A program made the translations under genes and the position numbers. From Peptococcaceae bacterium (GTDB lineage Bacteria > Bacillota > DSM-12270 > Thermacetogeniales > Thermacetogeniaceae): DNA of 19,693 bases. This document shows positions 1-7,166 of this stretch, in pieces. The number at the start of each line of letters is the position of its first letter. Within the stretch, counting starts at the first letter, position 1. The stretch spans positions 22,079 through 41,771 of the forward strand of contig PLQY01000071.1 of assembly GCA_003160265.1 (NCBI GenBank). Direction: 5' to 3'. The notes under the pieces were generated by a model. It ran no database searches. It saw only the letters and a program-made list of their open reading frames with translations, and had not been told where the DNA came from.

Positions 1-476
1 AGGGCGCCGGTGTTGCAGTACGTCAACAGGCGGGCCCGCTCCGGGATGATCTGGTTCCCAAAAGTCGCCAGCCGGCGGTCCTGGTCCCTCTGGGCGTCCA
101 GTATCTGCTGGGCGCCCGCCAACAGGACCGCCCTGACCTGCGTCAGATCGTCATCTTTGACCGTTTGGAACAGTTCGGCCATCCGGTCGAGCGCCCAGGC
201 CAGGTTCACCGCCGTCGGCCGGGTCAGGAGCAACTCCCGGGCAGCCTGGTCCAGGTAGTGCTCCAGGTCCTGTTCACCAGGTTCATAATTGAAGGCCGCC
301 AGGAGATACCCAAAAGCGGCCGCAACCCCGATCGCTGGCGCTCCCCTTACTTGCAACCTGGCGATCGCCTCGGCCACCTCCCGGTAATGCCGGCAGGAAC
401 GATACGCTACCTCATCGGGCAGCTTGGTCTGATCGAGCAAAAGCAGGCTATTGTCTTCCCAGCGCAGCACATCCAT
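1..476 (-). CDS. mtnA: S-methyl-5-thioribose-1-phosphate isomerase, 3' end cut by window edge
   Basis: Aldose-ketose isomerase of methionine salvage, converting methylthioribose-1-phosphate to methylthioribulose-1-phosphate in the cytoplasm. About 158 N-terminal residues are visible. The start reads MDVLRWEDNSLLLLDQTKLP, followed by the family motif VRGAPAIGVAAAFG (near residues 46-60), RPTAVNLAWALDRM (about 90-103) and LTYCNTGA. The Cys of CNTG is codon 154, matching the catalytic Cys of the family (Cys160 in Bacillus MtnA). The ATG at 476 was chosen because the family N-terminus begins there and a GGTGGA stretch lies six bases upstream. It follows mtnP after 43 bp on the same strand, so the two are probably co-transcribed and act in consecutive steps. 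The rest of the gene lies beyond the left edge. Confidence 0.93.
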   Translation of the reverse strand, partial: MDVLRWEDNSLLLLDQTKLPDEVAYRSCRHYREVAEAIARLQVRGAPAIGVAAAFGYLLAAFNYEPGEQDLEHYLDQAARELLLTRPTAVNLAWALDRMAELFQTVKDDDLTQVRAVLLAGAQQILDAQRDQDRRLATFGNQIIPERARLLTYCNTGA

Positions 477-519
477 CGAAAATCCACCACTCCAACATCC
501 AACGGCTAACAGCCAAGCA

Positions 520-1305
520 CTAAATACTATTCAGTTCCCTGGCTGCCTGAGAGCAGTTGCAGGGCCGGGACTCACTGACGTTTTCCAGCACCGAAAAAAT
601 AATCCGGCGCAGCTCCCCCTGGGCCTCGTTCATGGCGGCGACGATCTCCTGGTGGGACAGGGGCCGGCTGGAGATGCCTGCCGCATAGTTCGTGACCAGG
701 GCGATGGTTGCATAGCAAAGCGCCGCTTCCCTGGCCAGCACCACCTCGGGAACGCTGGTCATGCCCACCACATCGCCACCCAGGCTGCGGAACATCCTGA
801 TCTCCGCCGGAGTCTCGTAGCGAGGTCCCTCCGTGCATACGTAAGTGCCCCCGTTATGCAGGACTACCTGGATCCTGCCGGCCGACCGGCAGATCTCCTC
901 CCGCAGGCTGGGGCAATACGGGTTGGTGACATCCACGTGCAGCACCCCGGTTCCATTGCCCTCAAAAAAGGTCTGTGCTCTACTCTTGGTAAAATCCAGG
1001 AACTGATCGACCAGAACGATCTCGCCCGGCTTCAGGTCCTTCTGCAGTGATCCTACTGCAGCAGTGGCAATCACCTTTTCCACCCCGATCTCCCGCAGCG
1101 CCCAGATGTTGGCCCGGTAGTTCACCAGGTGGGGGGGTACGGTGTGCCTGGCGCCGTGCCTGGCCAGGAACACCACTTCCCGTCCCTGATAGACACCAGT
1201 TTTGATATTTACCGGGCCATAAGGTGTCGTGGCCGTGACGTCCATTTCTTCGCTTAAGATCCCGGCTTCGTAGAAACCGGTGCCACCGATGATACCGACT
1301 TTCAT
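520..1305 (-). CDS. mtnP: Methylthioadenosine/methylthioinosine phosphorylase family (6-oxopurine type likely)
   Basis: Purine nucleoside phosphorylase family 2, 261 aa, about the family length. It cleaves a 5'-methylthio-purine nucleoside with phosphate to give methylthioribose-1-phosphate for MtnA next door. Visible motifs: IGGTGFY (6-12), ARHGARHTVPPHLVNYRANI (48-67, phosphate/ribose binding), CTEGPRYETPAEI (157-169) and GMTSVPEVVLARE (181-193). The base-recognition segment reads TNYAAG (205-210), whereas adenine-specific MTA phosphorylases have TDYD. Asn is what 6-oxopurine phosphorylases use, so methylthioinosine or inosine/guanosine may be the true substrate. Its ATG overlaps the ftsY stop as ATGA, with GGAGGAGA upstream, so translation is probably coupled to ftsY. 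The family is certain; the exact substrate is inferred. Confidence 0.9.
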   Translation of the reverse strand: MKVGIIGGTGFYEAGILSEEMDVTATTPYGPVNIKTGVYQGREVVFLARHGARHTVPPHLVNYRANIWALREIGVEKVIATAAVGSLQKDLKPGEIVLVDQFLDFTKSRAQTFFEGNGTGVLHVDVTNPYCPSLREEICRSAGRIQVVLHNGGTYVCTEGPRYETPAEIRMFRSLGGDVVGMTSVPEVVLAREAALCYATIALVTNYAAGISSRPLSHQEIVAAMNEAQGELRRIIFSVLENVSESRPCNCSQAARELNSI

Positions 1306-2228
1306 CCTGTCTCCTCCTCGCCGAAAAGCGCTGCCAGAAACTCCTCTCCCGAGAAATCCCTCAGGTCTTCGTTGCCCTCTCCCACTCCCACCAATTTGAC
1401 CGGAATGCCGAGTTCTTCCTTGATGGCCAGGACGATCCCGCCCTTGGCCGTGCCGTCCAGCTTCGCCAGCACGATGCCGGTCACCTCGGTGGCTTCCTTG
1501 AACAATTCCGCCTGCCGGACGGCGTTCTGACCGGTGGTGGCGTCCAGCACCAGCAAGACCTCGTGGGGCGCTCCAGGCATTTCCCGAGAGATGATCCTCC
1601 TGATCTTGCGAAGTTCCTCCATCAGGTTCGATTTTGTATGCAGTCGTCCTGCGGTGTCGATGATCAGGAGATCGACCCCTCTTTTGACAGCCGCCTGAAT
1701 AGCGTCATAAACCACTGCGGCAGGATCCGAACCGGCCTGGTGCTTCACCAGGTCAACACCGGTGCGGCTGCTCCAGACCTCCAACTGCTCGATGGCTGCC
1801 GCCCGGAAGGTATCGCCTGCGGCCAACAGGACTCTCTTCTTTTCTTTAACAGAACGATAGGCCAGTTTCCCGATAGTGGTCGTCTTCCCCACTCCGTTGA
1901 CACCGACCACCAGGTAGACCGTCGGACCCTGGCTGTTGATCTGCAGGGGAGCCTGTACCCCTAAAATATCTCCCATCTTGGAGCGCAGCAGGCCTTTCAA
2001 CTGACTCGCATCGTTCAGCCCCTGCTTTTTGGCCTCGCTTCGGAGCTCGGCGATCAGGCGCGACGTCGCCGCCACCCCTACGTCCGCCTGCAGCATGACC
2101 GCTTCCAGATCCTCGAAGAGTTCCTCGTCGATCTTGCGGGTGACCGCCACCAACTGGTTTACCTTGTCGACGAAATTGTTGCGTGTTTTGGTCAGGCCTT
2201 CCTTGAGTTTCGAAAAAAAAGCCACCAT
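1302..2228 (-). CDS. ftsY: Signal recognition particle receptor FtsY
   Basis: SRP-family GTPase that docks SRP-ribosome complexes at the membrane. 308 aa, with a short N-terminal region rather than the long acidic A domain of enterobacteria. An N-domain helical bundle is followed by the G domain: GVNGVGKTTTIGKLA (near 107-121), AAGDTFRAAAIEQL, DTAGRLHTKSNLMEEL, LDATTGQNA, LAKLDGTAKGG, and a C-terminal GVGEGNEDLRDFSGEEFL. The frame is open upstream to 2285, but the ATG at 2228 begins the conserved MVAFFSKLKEGL. It has an AGAGG site eight bases ahead, and the upstream extension would be encoded by a palindrome, so 2228 is preferred. It follows smc after 121 bp. The usual ylxM-ffh do not follow; mtnP does, by overlap. 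Confidence 0.96.
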   Translation of the reverse strand: MVAFFSKLKEGLTKTRNNFVDKVNQLVAVTRKIDEELFEDLEAVMLQADVGVAATSRLIAELRSEAKKQGLNDASQLKGLLRSKMGDILGVQAPLQINSQGPTVYLVVGVNGVGKTTTIGKLAYRSVKEKKRVLLAAGDTFRAAAIEQLEVWSSRTGVDLVKHQAGSDPAAVVYDAIQAAVKRGVDLLIIDTAGRLHTKSNLMEELRKIRRIISREMPGAPHEVLLVLDATTGQNAVRQAELFKEATEVTGIVLAKLDGTAKGGIVLAIKEELGIPVKLVGVGEGNEDLRDFSGEEFLAALFGEEETG

Positions 2229-2251
2229 TGCTTCATCCTCTTTTTCACAGA

Positions 2252-2282
2252 ATGGATCAGGGGGACGGTTCCCTTGATCCAT
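2252..2282. repeat. REP-like palindrome between smc and ftsY
   Basis: An inverted repeat of 12-bp arms (ATGGATCAGGGG and CCCTTGATCCAT, one G/T wobble) surrounds a seven-base loop GACGGTT. There is no T tract on either side, so it is not a normal terminator. The GGGGACGGTTC core resembles short dispersed palindromes that I recall from clostridial genomes, but a single copy in this window cannot prove that. It lies in the ftsY leader, 24 bases before the ATG. Confidence 0.55.
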
Positions 2283-2302
2283 CAACCTCTTTGTACTATA
2301 CT

Positions 2303-2333
2303 ATTTTATCACAATTCCAAATAACCGGCTCAA
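2303..2333 (-). promoter_or_regulatory. Possible promoter for ftsY-mtnP-mtnA
   Basis: Reading leftward there is TAAAAT (2303-2308) preceded by TGA, an extended -10 arrangement. A TTGAGC lies 19 bases upstream (2328-2333). The spacer is longer than ideal and the -35 is a partial match, so this is weak. It would let ftsY be transcribed separately from smc. Confidence 0.3.
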
Positions 2334-2349
2334 TCAGCTACTACTCCTC

Positions 2350-5300
2350 TTAACTCCCACTTCGAGCACGGGCGGCCGGCCTCTCACCTCTCATTTCCAC
2401 CGCCACCAGTTTGGAAATCCCCGGCTCTTCCATGGTGACACCGTATAGAGTGTCTGCCACCTGCATCGTCCGCGGACGGTGTGAGATGAGAATGATCTGG
2501 GCCTTTTCGGCCATCTTGTACAAGAAATCCGTAAAGCGGACCAAGTTGGACTCGTCAAGGAATGCCTCGATCTCGTCCAGGAAATAGAAAGGGCTCGGGC
2601 GTGTCTGAAGCAGGGCGAAAAGAAAGGAGATCCCCGTCAGGGCTTTCTCGCCCCCGGAAAGAAGGGACAGGTGGCGCGGTTTTTTCCCTGGGGGCAGCAC
2701 TCTCACATCGATGCCCGTGTTCATCAGGTCCTTCTCATCGGTCAGGAACAGTTCCCCCGTGCCACCGTCAAACAGTTCGGCAAATACCGACTCGAAGTTC
2801 TGCTTGACCTCTGCGAACAACAGGCGGAAGCGGCTTGCCACTATCTGGTCCATCTCCCTGATCACACCCTGCAGGGCCTTCCGCCCCTCCTCCATATCCT
2901 CCCTCTGCTGCATCAGAAAACTATGCCTGTCTACCAGGGCCGCATATTCCCCCGGGGCGGCAAAATTGACCTCGCCGAAGCTCCCCAGCCTTTCCTTGAG
3001 AGAGGCGGCCTCCTCCTTCATGCCGATCTCCTCCTGGCGCTCCAGCAAGGCGCCACCGGACACCTGGTCCAGGTCCAACTCCAGTTCCAGCGCCCTGAGC
3101 CTGACCTCGTCCAATTGCTCTTCCAGGTGCTGCGCCTGCGTTTCCAGACTGTGCGCCTTCTGTTCGCGCTGCCAATTGAGGTGCTTGATCCGCAAATACC
3201 TTTTTTCTTTGGCGCGATAATAGCTCTCTTTGGCGCCGACCTGCTTCCTTCTGAAGTTCAGATCCGATTCGATCGCTGTTTTTCTGGCGATCAGAGTATC
3301 CAACTGCCTTCGGGAGCCCTCTGTCTGCTCCTCGTAGCCATTCATCTCCTCAAGCAGGACGATCAGGCAGGACTCGACCTGAGCACGTTCCCGCTGCTGT
3401 TCCCCGATCAGGTTGCTTTCCTGCTGAGCTTTCTGCTCGAGATATTTGATCTCCTGATTCTGCGAGACCAGGTGCACCCTGCTTTCGGACAACTGGCCGT
3501 TCCACCGGCGCAACTGCTCTTCACAGTCTTTCCTCTCCTGCTCTATCTGAAGGCGCCGCTGTTCCAGCCCGCCCTCGTTCTCCAGCACCATCGCCAGATC
3601 ACGCCCAGTACGTTCGATCTCCTGGTCGAGATCGCCCCGGCGGTAGTTCTCCTCGTTGCTCTCCAACAGCCATTCCTGGGCGTATTCCTGGAGCCTCTGC
3701 GACTCCCGGTTGCAGGCGGATATGGCCTGCTCCAGCTCATTGCGCTCTTTTTCCAGGGCACGACCCGTTGTTTCCAGTTCTCTGATCTTGGCCGTGATCG
3801 AGTTCTGCTCCCCGGTCAGTGCGTCCCGCCTTTTCTCCAGCGCTTCCAGCGCCTGTTGACTGTGGTTCCGATCTTCAGACAACTGCGCGATCTCCCGTTT
3901 CCGCCTGATCGCAAGCTGCGTCTGCTGATCCTCCCGACCGCCGGTGATCAGGCCACCCGGTTGAACCAGGTCCCCATCCAGCGTCACGGCCCGTACCCTG
4001 TAATAGTTGGCTTCTGCAAACTGCCGGGCCTCCTTGAGACTTCTGGCGAAAAAGGTGTGTCCCAGTAAAAACTCGGCCACATTCCGGTACTCGTCCTCGC
4101 AGCTTACAAGTTCGGAGCCGCGCCCCAGGATCTCTTCGCCATGAACGTACCTGGGCGGACGTTCCCTTTCCAGCCAACGCTGCACCGCAGTCATCGGCAA
4201 AAAGCTGGCCCTGCCAATCTCCTTCTGTTTCAAAAAAGTCAACGCCTGCTGGGCAACCTCCGGCGAGGCACAGACGAAGTATTGGGCGGCCCGCCCCAGG
4301 GCGGTAAAGAGCGCGGTTTCATACTCCCGGGAGGTCGTGAACAATTCCTCGACCATACCGAGGATCCCGCTGCAGAAGGCCTCGCCCCTGTCCCTGGCTT
4401 GAAGGATCCCTCTGACTCCCCTCTGGTAGCCGTCCCTGTTTTTTTCCGATTCCTGGGTCATCTGCAGGCGGGTCTTGCAGCGCTCGTTCTCCTGGACCTG
4501 TTTTTGGATCGCCGGCACGATCTGTTCCCGCTCCCTGCTGATGACAGCCGCTCTCTGCCGCGCCTGTTCCAATTCCGAAGCATTCTCTGCCAGTAAAGCA
4601 GTTTTTGTCTTCAGCAACCGGCTTTTTTTCCCGGCCTGTTCCCTGATCTGATCTACCTGGGCAGTATTGTCGGCAGTCTTCTGCCCGAGGTTTTCCTGTT
4701 GCCTGCGGGCAGCCTCTTTCTGGTTCTGGAACTCCTTGACCTGGCTGGCCAGCAGGGTCTTCTGGTGGAGCACTTCAAAAAGCTCTCCGTTATTTTTCTC
4801 CCACTCACTGTTGACCCGCCGTCTGGTCTTTTCCCCTTCTTCCAGGGTCTGTTCCAACTCCAGGCAGCTCTGCTCGGCCAACACCTTCTGTTCACGGCAA
4901 CGCTGGTGCTGATTGGCAATCTGCTGCATCTCCGAAGCAATCTCCTGATCCTTCTGAGCGATCACCTGCAGCCGGACATTCAGTTCCGCCTGTCGCAACT
5001 GGGAGGATGAATATTTTTCTTCTATCCGGACTAATTCGACCTGCGCCTCCTGAAGCTGCTGCCGGACCTGCCCGGCCTCCTGCTCGCGGGTGGCAAGCCG
5101 CTCCTTTCGCTCACTGATGCCCTGATCCAGGTCGCTCAGTTCACGCTCCACCAGGACAGCCCTGGTCAGAGCTGTCTCCTTGCCAGCCTGTAAATCCTCA
5201 ATGCTTGAGGCGATCGCCTTCTTTTTAGCCGCCGCTTTGGCAAACTGGTTCCCGACCAGCCTCGCTTCCAGCCCTTTCAGCCGCTCCCGAGACTCGTTGT

Positions 5301-5943
5301 ACTGGTTGGCTGCCTTGGCCTGCTCCGCCAGCGGCGCCAACTGCCGGTCCAGCTCATGCACAACATCCTGGAGCCTTACCAGCACGCCCTCGGTCTCTTC
5401 CAGCTTGCCCGCCGCATCGGCCTTGCGCTGCCGGTACTTGCCGATCCCCGCCAGTTCTTCCAAGTATATCCGCCGCTCTTCCGGCCTCCGGGAGATGAAT
5501 TCCTCGATCCGGCCCTGGGCGATGATCGAAAAAGCCGCTCTGCTGATACCACAGGATACAAAAAGCTCCTGGATATCACGCAGGCGGCAGGGCATCTTGT
5601 TGATAAAATATTCTCCTTCGCCGGACCTGTATACCCGGCGGGAAATGGAGACCTCATCGTATTCCAGGGGCAGGACGCCCTGGCTGTTATTGAACGTCAG
5701 GCTGACTTCAGCCATCCCGTAAGACCGGCGCCGGGAGGTTCCTGAAAAGATCACGTCTTCCATCCGGTAGCCCCTGAGCGCCCTGACGTTCTGCTCTCCC
5801 AGGACCCATTGCACAGCCTCGGTGAGGTTGCTCTTGCCGCACCCGTTCGGACCTACAATTGCCGTGATCCCGGGCGCCAGATCGATCTCCACCCGCTCTG
5901 CAAAAGACTTGAAACCTTGTATTTCAATGCGTTTTAGAAACAT
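2350..5943 (-). CDS. smc: Chromosome segregation ATPase SMC
   Basis: Structural maintenance of chromosomes protein, 1197 aa, full length. It forms the ring-shaped dimer that, with ScpA and ScpB, compacts and segregates the chromosome. Walker A is GPNGCGKSN (31-39). A long coiled coil leads to the hinge (roughly 515-670, ending in QPGGLITGG), then a second coil leads to the C-terminal head with LSLLSGGEKAL (near 1094) and Walker B FLDEIEAFLDESN (near 1122). Several head segments differ from common bacterial forms: Ser to Cys in Walker A, and SCGISRAAFSIIAQG where TGLGREGYSIIGQG-like sequence is usual. The ATG at 5943 is preferred over the in-frame GTG at 5946, with AGAAGAG upstream. spoVS ends 11 bp before it, so smc may be transcribed from the spoVS promoter. 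Confidence 0.97.
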   Translation of the reverse strand: MFLKRIEIQGFKSFAERVEIDLAPGITAIVGPNGCGKSNLTEAVQWVLGEQNVRALRGYRMEDVIFSGTSRRRSYGMAEVSLTFNNSQGVLPLEYDEVSISRRVYRSGEGEYFINKMPCRLRDIQELFVSCGISRAAFSIIAQGRIEEFISRRPEERRIYLEELAGIGKYRQRKADAAGKLEETEGVLVRLQDVVHELDRQLAPLAEQAKAANQYNESRERLKGLEARLVGNQFAKAAAKKKAIASSIEDLQAGKETALTRAVLVERELSDLDQGISERKERLATREQEAGQVRQQLQEAQVELVRIEEKYSSSQLRQAELNVRLQVIAQKDQEIASEMQQIANQHQRCREQKVLAEQSCLELEQTLEEGEKTRRRVNSEWEKNNGELFEVLHQKTLLASQVKEFQNQKEAARRQQENLGQKTADNTAQVDQIREQAGKKSRLLKTKTALLAENASELEQARQRAAVISREREQIVPAIQKQVQENERCKTRLQMTQESEKNRDGYQRGVRGILQARDRGEAFCSGILGMVEELFTTSREYETALFTALGRAAQYFVCASPEVAQQALTFLKQKEIGRASFLPMTAVQRWLERERPPRYVHGEEILGRGSELVSCEDEYRNVAEFLLGHTFFARSLKEARQFAEANYYRVRAVTLDGDLVQPGGLITGGREDQQTQLAIRRKREIAQLSEDRNHSQQALEALEKRRDALTGEQNSITAKIRELETTGRALEKERNELEQAISACNRESQRLQEYAQEWLLESNEENYRRGDLDQEIERTGRDLAMVLENEGGLEQRRLQIEQERKDCEEQLRRWNGQLSESRVHLVSQNQEIKYLEQKAQQESNLIGEQQRERAQVESCLIVLLEEMNGYEEQTEGSRRQLDTLIARKTAIESDLNFRRKQVGAKESYYRAKEKRYLRIKHLNWQREQKAHSLETQAQHLEEQLDEVRLRALELELDLDQVSGGALLERQEEIGMKEEAASLKERLGSFGEVNFAAPGEYAALVDRHSFLMQQREDMEEGRKALQGVIREMDQIVASRFRLLFAEVKQNFESVFAELFDGGTGELFLTDEKDLMNTGIDVRVLPPGKKPRHLSLLSGGEKALTGISFLFALLQTRPSPFYFLDEIEAFLDESNLVRFTDFLYKMAEKAQIILISHRPRTMQVADTLYGVTMEEPGISKLVAVEMRGERPAARARSGS

Positions 5944-5954
5944 CACGAACTCTT

Positions 5955-6218
5955 CTATCTAGGTTCTACAATAAATTTGATGGCTGTTCGCTCTTCACCT
6001 TCTATGGAAATCTCCACAAAAGCCGGAACAGAAATCAGGTCAATCCCGTTTGGCGCGATAAATCCCCTGGCTATAGCGATCGCTTTTACGGCCTGATTGA
6101 CCGCTCCGGCGCCGACAGCCTGCACCTCGGCGGTGCCTCTCTCCCTAATCACGGCGGTCAGGGCGCCGGCAACTGATTTCGGGTTCGATCGGGCAGATAC
6201 CTTGAGCACTTCCACCAT
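5955..6218 (-). CDS. spoVS: Stage V sporulation protein S
   Basis: Small 87-aa protein of the SpoVS family, required in Bacillus for septation timing and spore coat assembly; the fold resembles an Alba-like nucleic-acid-binding domain. The match runs end to end, from MVEVLKVSARSNPKSVAGAL through GAGAVNQAVKAIAIARG and FIAPNGIDLISVPAF to a GEERTAIKFIVEPR C-terminus. The ATG has a strong GAGGGGG site five bases upstream. The gene sits between rnc and smc, unlike in Bacillus, where rnc-smc-ftsY are contiguous. A sigma-H type promoter lies 74 to 100 bp upstream, consistent with known sigma-H control of spoVS in B. subtilis. Confidence 0.97.
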   Translation of the reverse strand: MVEVLKVSARSNPKSVAGALTAVIRERGTAEVQAVGAGAVNQAVKAIAIARGFIAPNGIDLISVPAFVEISIEGEERTAIKFIVEPR

Positions 6219-6291
6219 CTTTTCCCCCTCTAGTGCGCATCAACTGTTCAATAACAATTCGACTTGGAAATACTGGCTCGTATCAAGTATA

Positions 6292-6318
6292 TTTCGACCG
6301 TTAGCTAAAAATTCCTGC
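6292..6318 (-). promoter_or_regulatory. Sigma-H type promoter for spoVS (and probably smc)
   Basis: Reading leftward: GCAGGAATT at 6318-6310 matches the sigma-H -35 consensus RnAGGAwWW at every position. An 11-base spacer follows, then GTCGAAA at 6298-6292, matching RnnGAAT except at the last base. Transcription would start near 6285, about 67 bases before the spoVS ATG. The match is by eye and has not been tested. Confidence 0.72.
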
Positions 6319-6387
6319 TCAAGTTCAGGTCAAAGCGCTCAATATCTGCTTCATTATTATGTTTTTAAAACCGTCTGCGTTTTGGGC

Positions 6388-7107
6388 TTATACAGGCCTG
6401 CTTAGCAATTTTAAAGCGTTCTTGGCGGCCTGTTGTTCCGCCTCCTTTTTGGACTTCCCCCTGCCCTTGCCCAGCATCTCTCCGTTCCAGAGCACCCCGG
6501 CGGTAAAGTGCTTGTCGTGGTCCGGCCCAGCCTCGTCGATGATACAATAGGCAAGGGTATCCCCTCCCCGCTGCTGAACCACCTCCTGGAGAGCAGTTTT
6601 ATAATCCCGGCCGCTACCCCGGGCAATGGTCAACATCTCTTCGCCCAGCAGCAGCAGTAGAAACCGCCGGGCCTGCTGCCATCCCTGATCAAGAAACACA
6701 GCACCCGTCAGGGCCTCCAGGGCATCCGCCAGGACCGAGGCCCGCTGCCGGCCGCCTGACAGTTCCTCTCCATGGCCCAGCCGCAAATAACTGCCCAGGT
6801 CCAACTGCCTGGCCATTCTGGCCAGGGTCGGTTCACAGACCACCGCCGCCCTCATTCTGGTCAACTGGCCTTCGGGCTCTTCTGGAAAGCGTTGGTAAAA
6901 ATAATCGGCCACTACCAGGCCCAGAACAGCATCGCCCAAGTATTCCAGCCTCTGGTTGTGATTATTGGCCTGTGGATGCTCAGCCAGATAGGATGGGTGG
7001 GTAAGAGCGGTGAGCAGCAGTTCCGGATCCTTGAATAAAACAGCGGCCACCTGCTGCAACTTGTCGAGCATTGACTGCCCTTGCTTGGGTTTTTGCGAAC
7101 TCGTCAT
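6388..7107 (-). CDS. rnc: Ribonuclease III
   Basis: Double-strand-specific endoribonuclease that processes rRNA precursors and structured mRNAs, up to 239 aa. The N-terminal catalytic domain has the signature NQRLEYLGDAVLG (52-64), with the metal-binding acidic residues and a second acidic site in SVLADALEALTGAVFLD. The C-terminal double-stranded RNA-binding domain starts at GRDYKTALQE and ends in GKGRGKSKKEAEQQAAKNAL. The start is uncertain: the ATG at 7107 has no clear ribosome site, whereas the ATG at 7071 (MLDKLQQVAAVLF) has AAGGGC about six bases upstream and fits the family N-terminus. It follows fabF after 59 bp, the usual neighbourhood of rnc in Firmicutes. Confidence 0.95.
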   Translation of the reverse strand: MTSSQKPKQGQSMLDKLQQVAAVLFKDPELLLTALTHPSYLAEHPQANNHNQRLEYLGDAVLGLVVADYFYQRFPEEPEGQLTRMRAAVVCEPTLARMARQLDLGSYLRLGHGEELSGGRQRASVLADALEALTGAVFLDQGWQQARRFLLLLLGEEMLTIARGSGRDYKTALQEVVQQRGGDTLAYCIIDEAGPDHDKHFTAGVLWNGEMLGKGRGKSKKEAEQQAAKNALKLLSRPV

Positions 7108-7166
7108 TAATAACTGGCACTAACCTCGAACTTCGAGCAGGCCTTGCTCCTTTTTTAAAATGTGGT

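Noticed and set aside
451..1050. A 199-codon plus-strand open frame
   Set aside because: Antisense to mtnP, whose family motifs are unmistakable; no recognisable protein on this strand.
2671..4068. A 465-codon plus-strand open frame
   Set aside because: It lies wholly antisense to smc. The product is a low-complexity Leu/Gln/Pro-rich string that mirrors the coiled-coil codons, and there is no ribosome site or family motif.
7126..7157. Hairpin GAGCAGGCCTTGCTC followed by CTTTTTT on the plus strand, terminator-like
   Set aside because: The stem is short with a three-base loop. No plus-strand gene precedes it, and on the minus strand the T run is on the wrong side.
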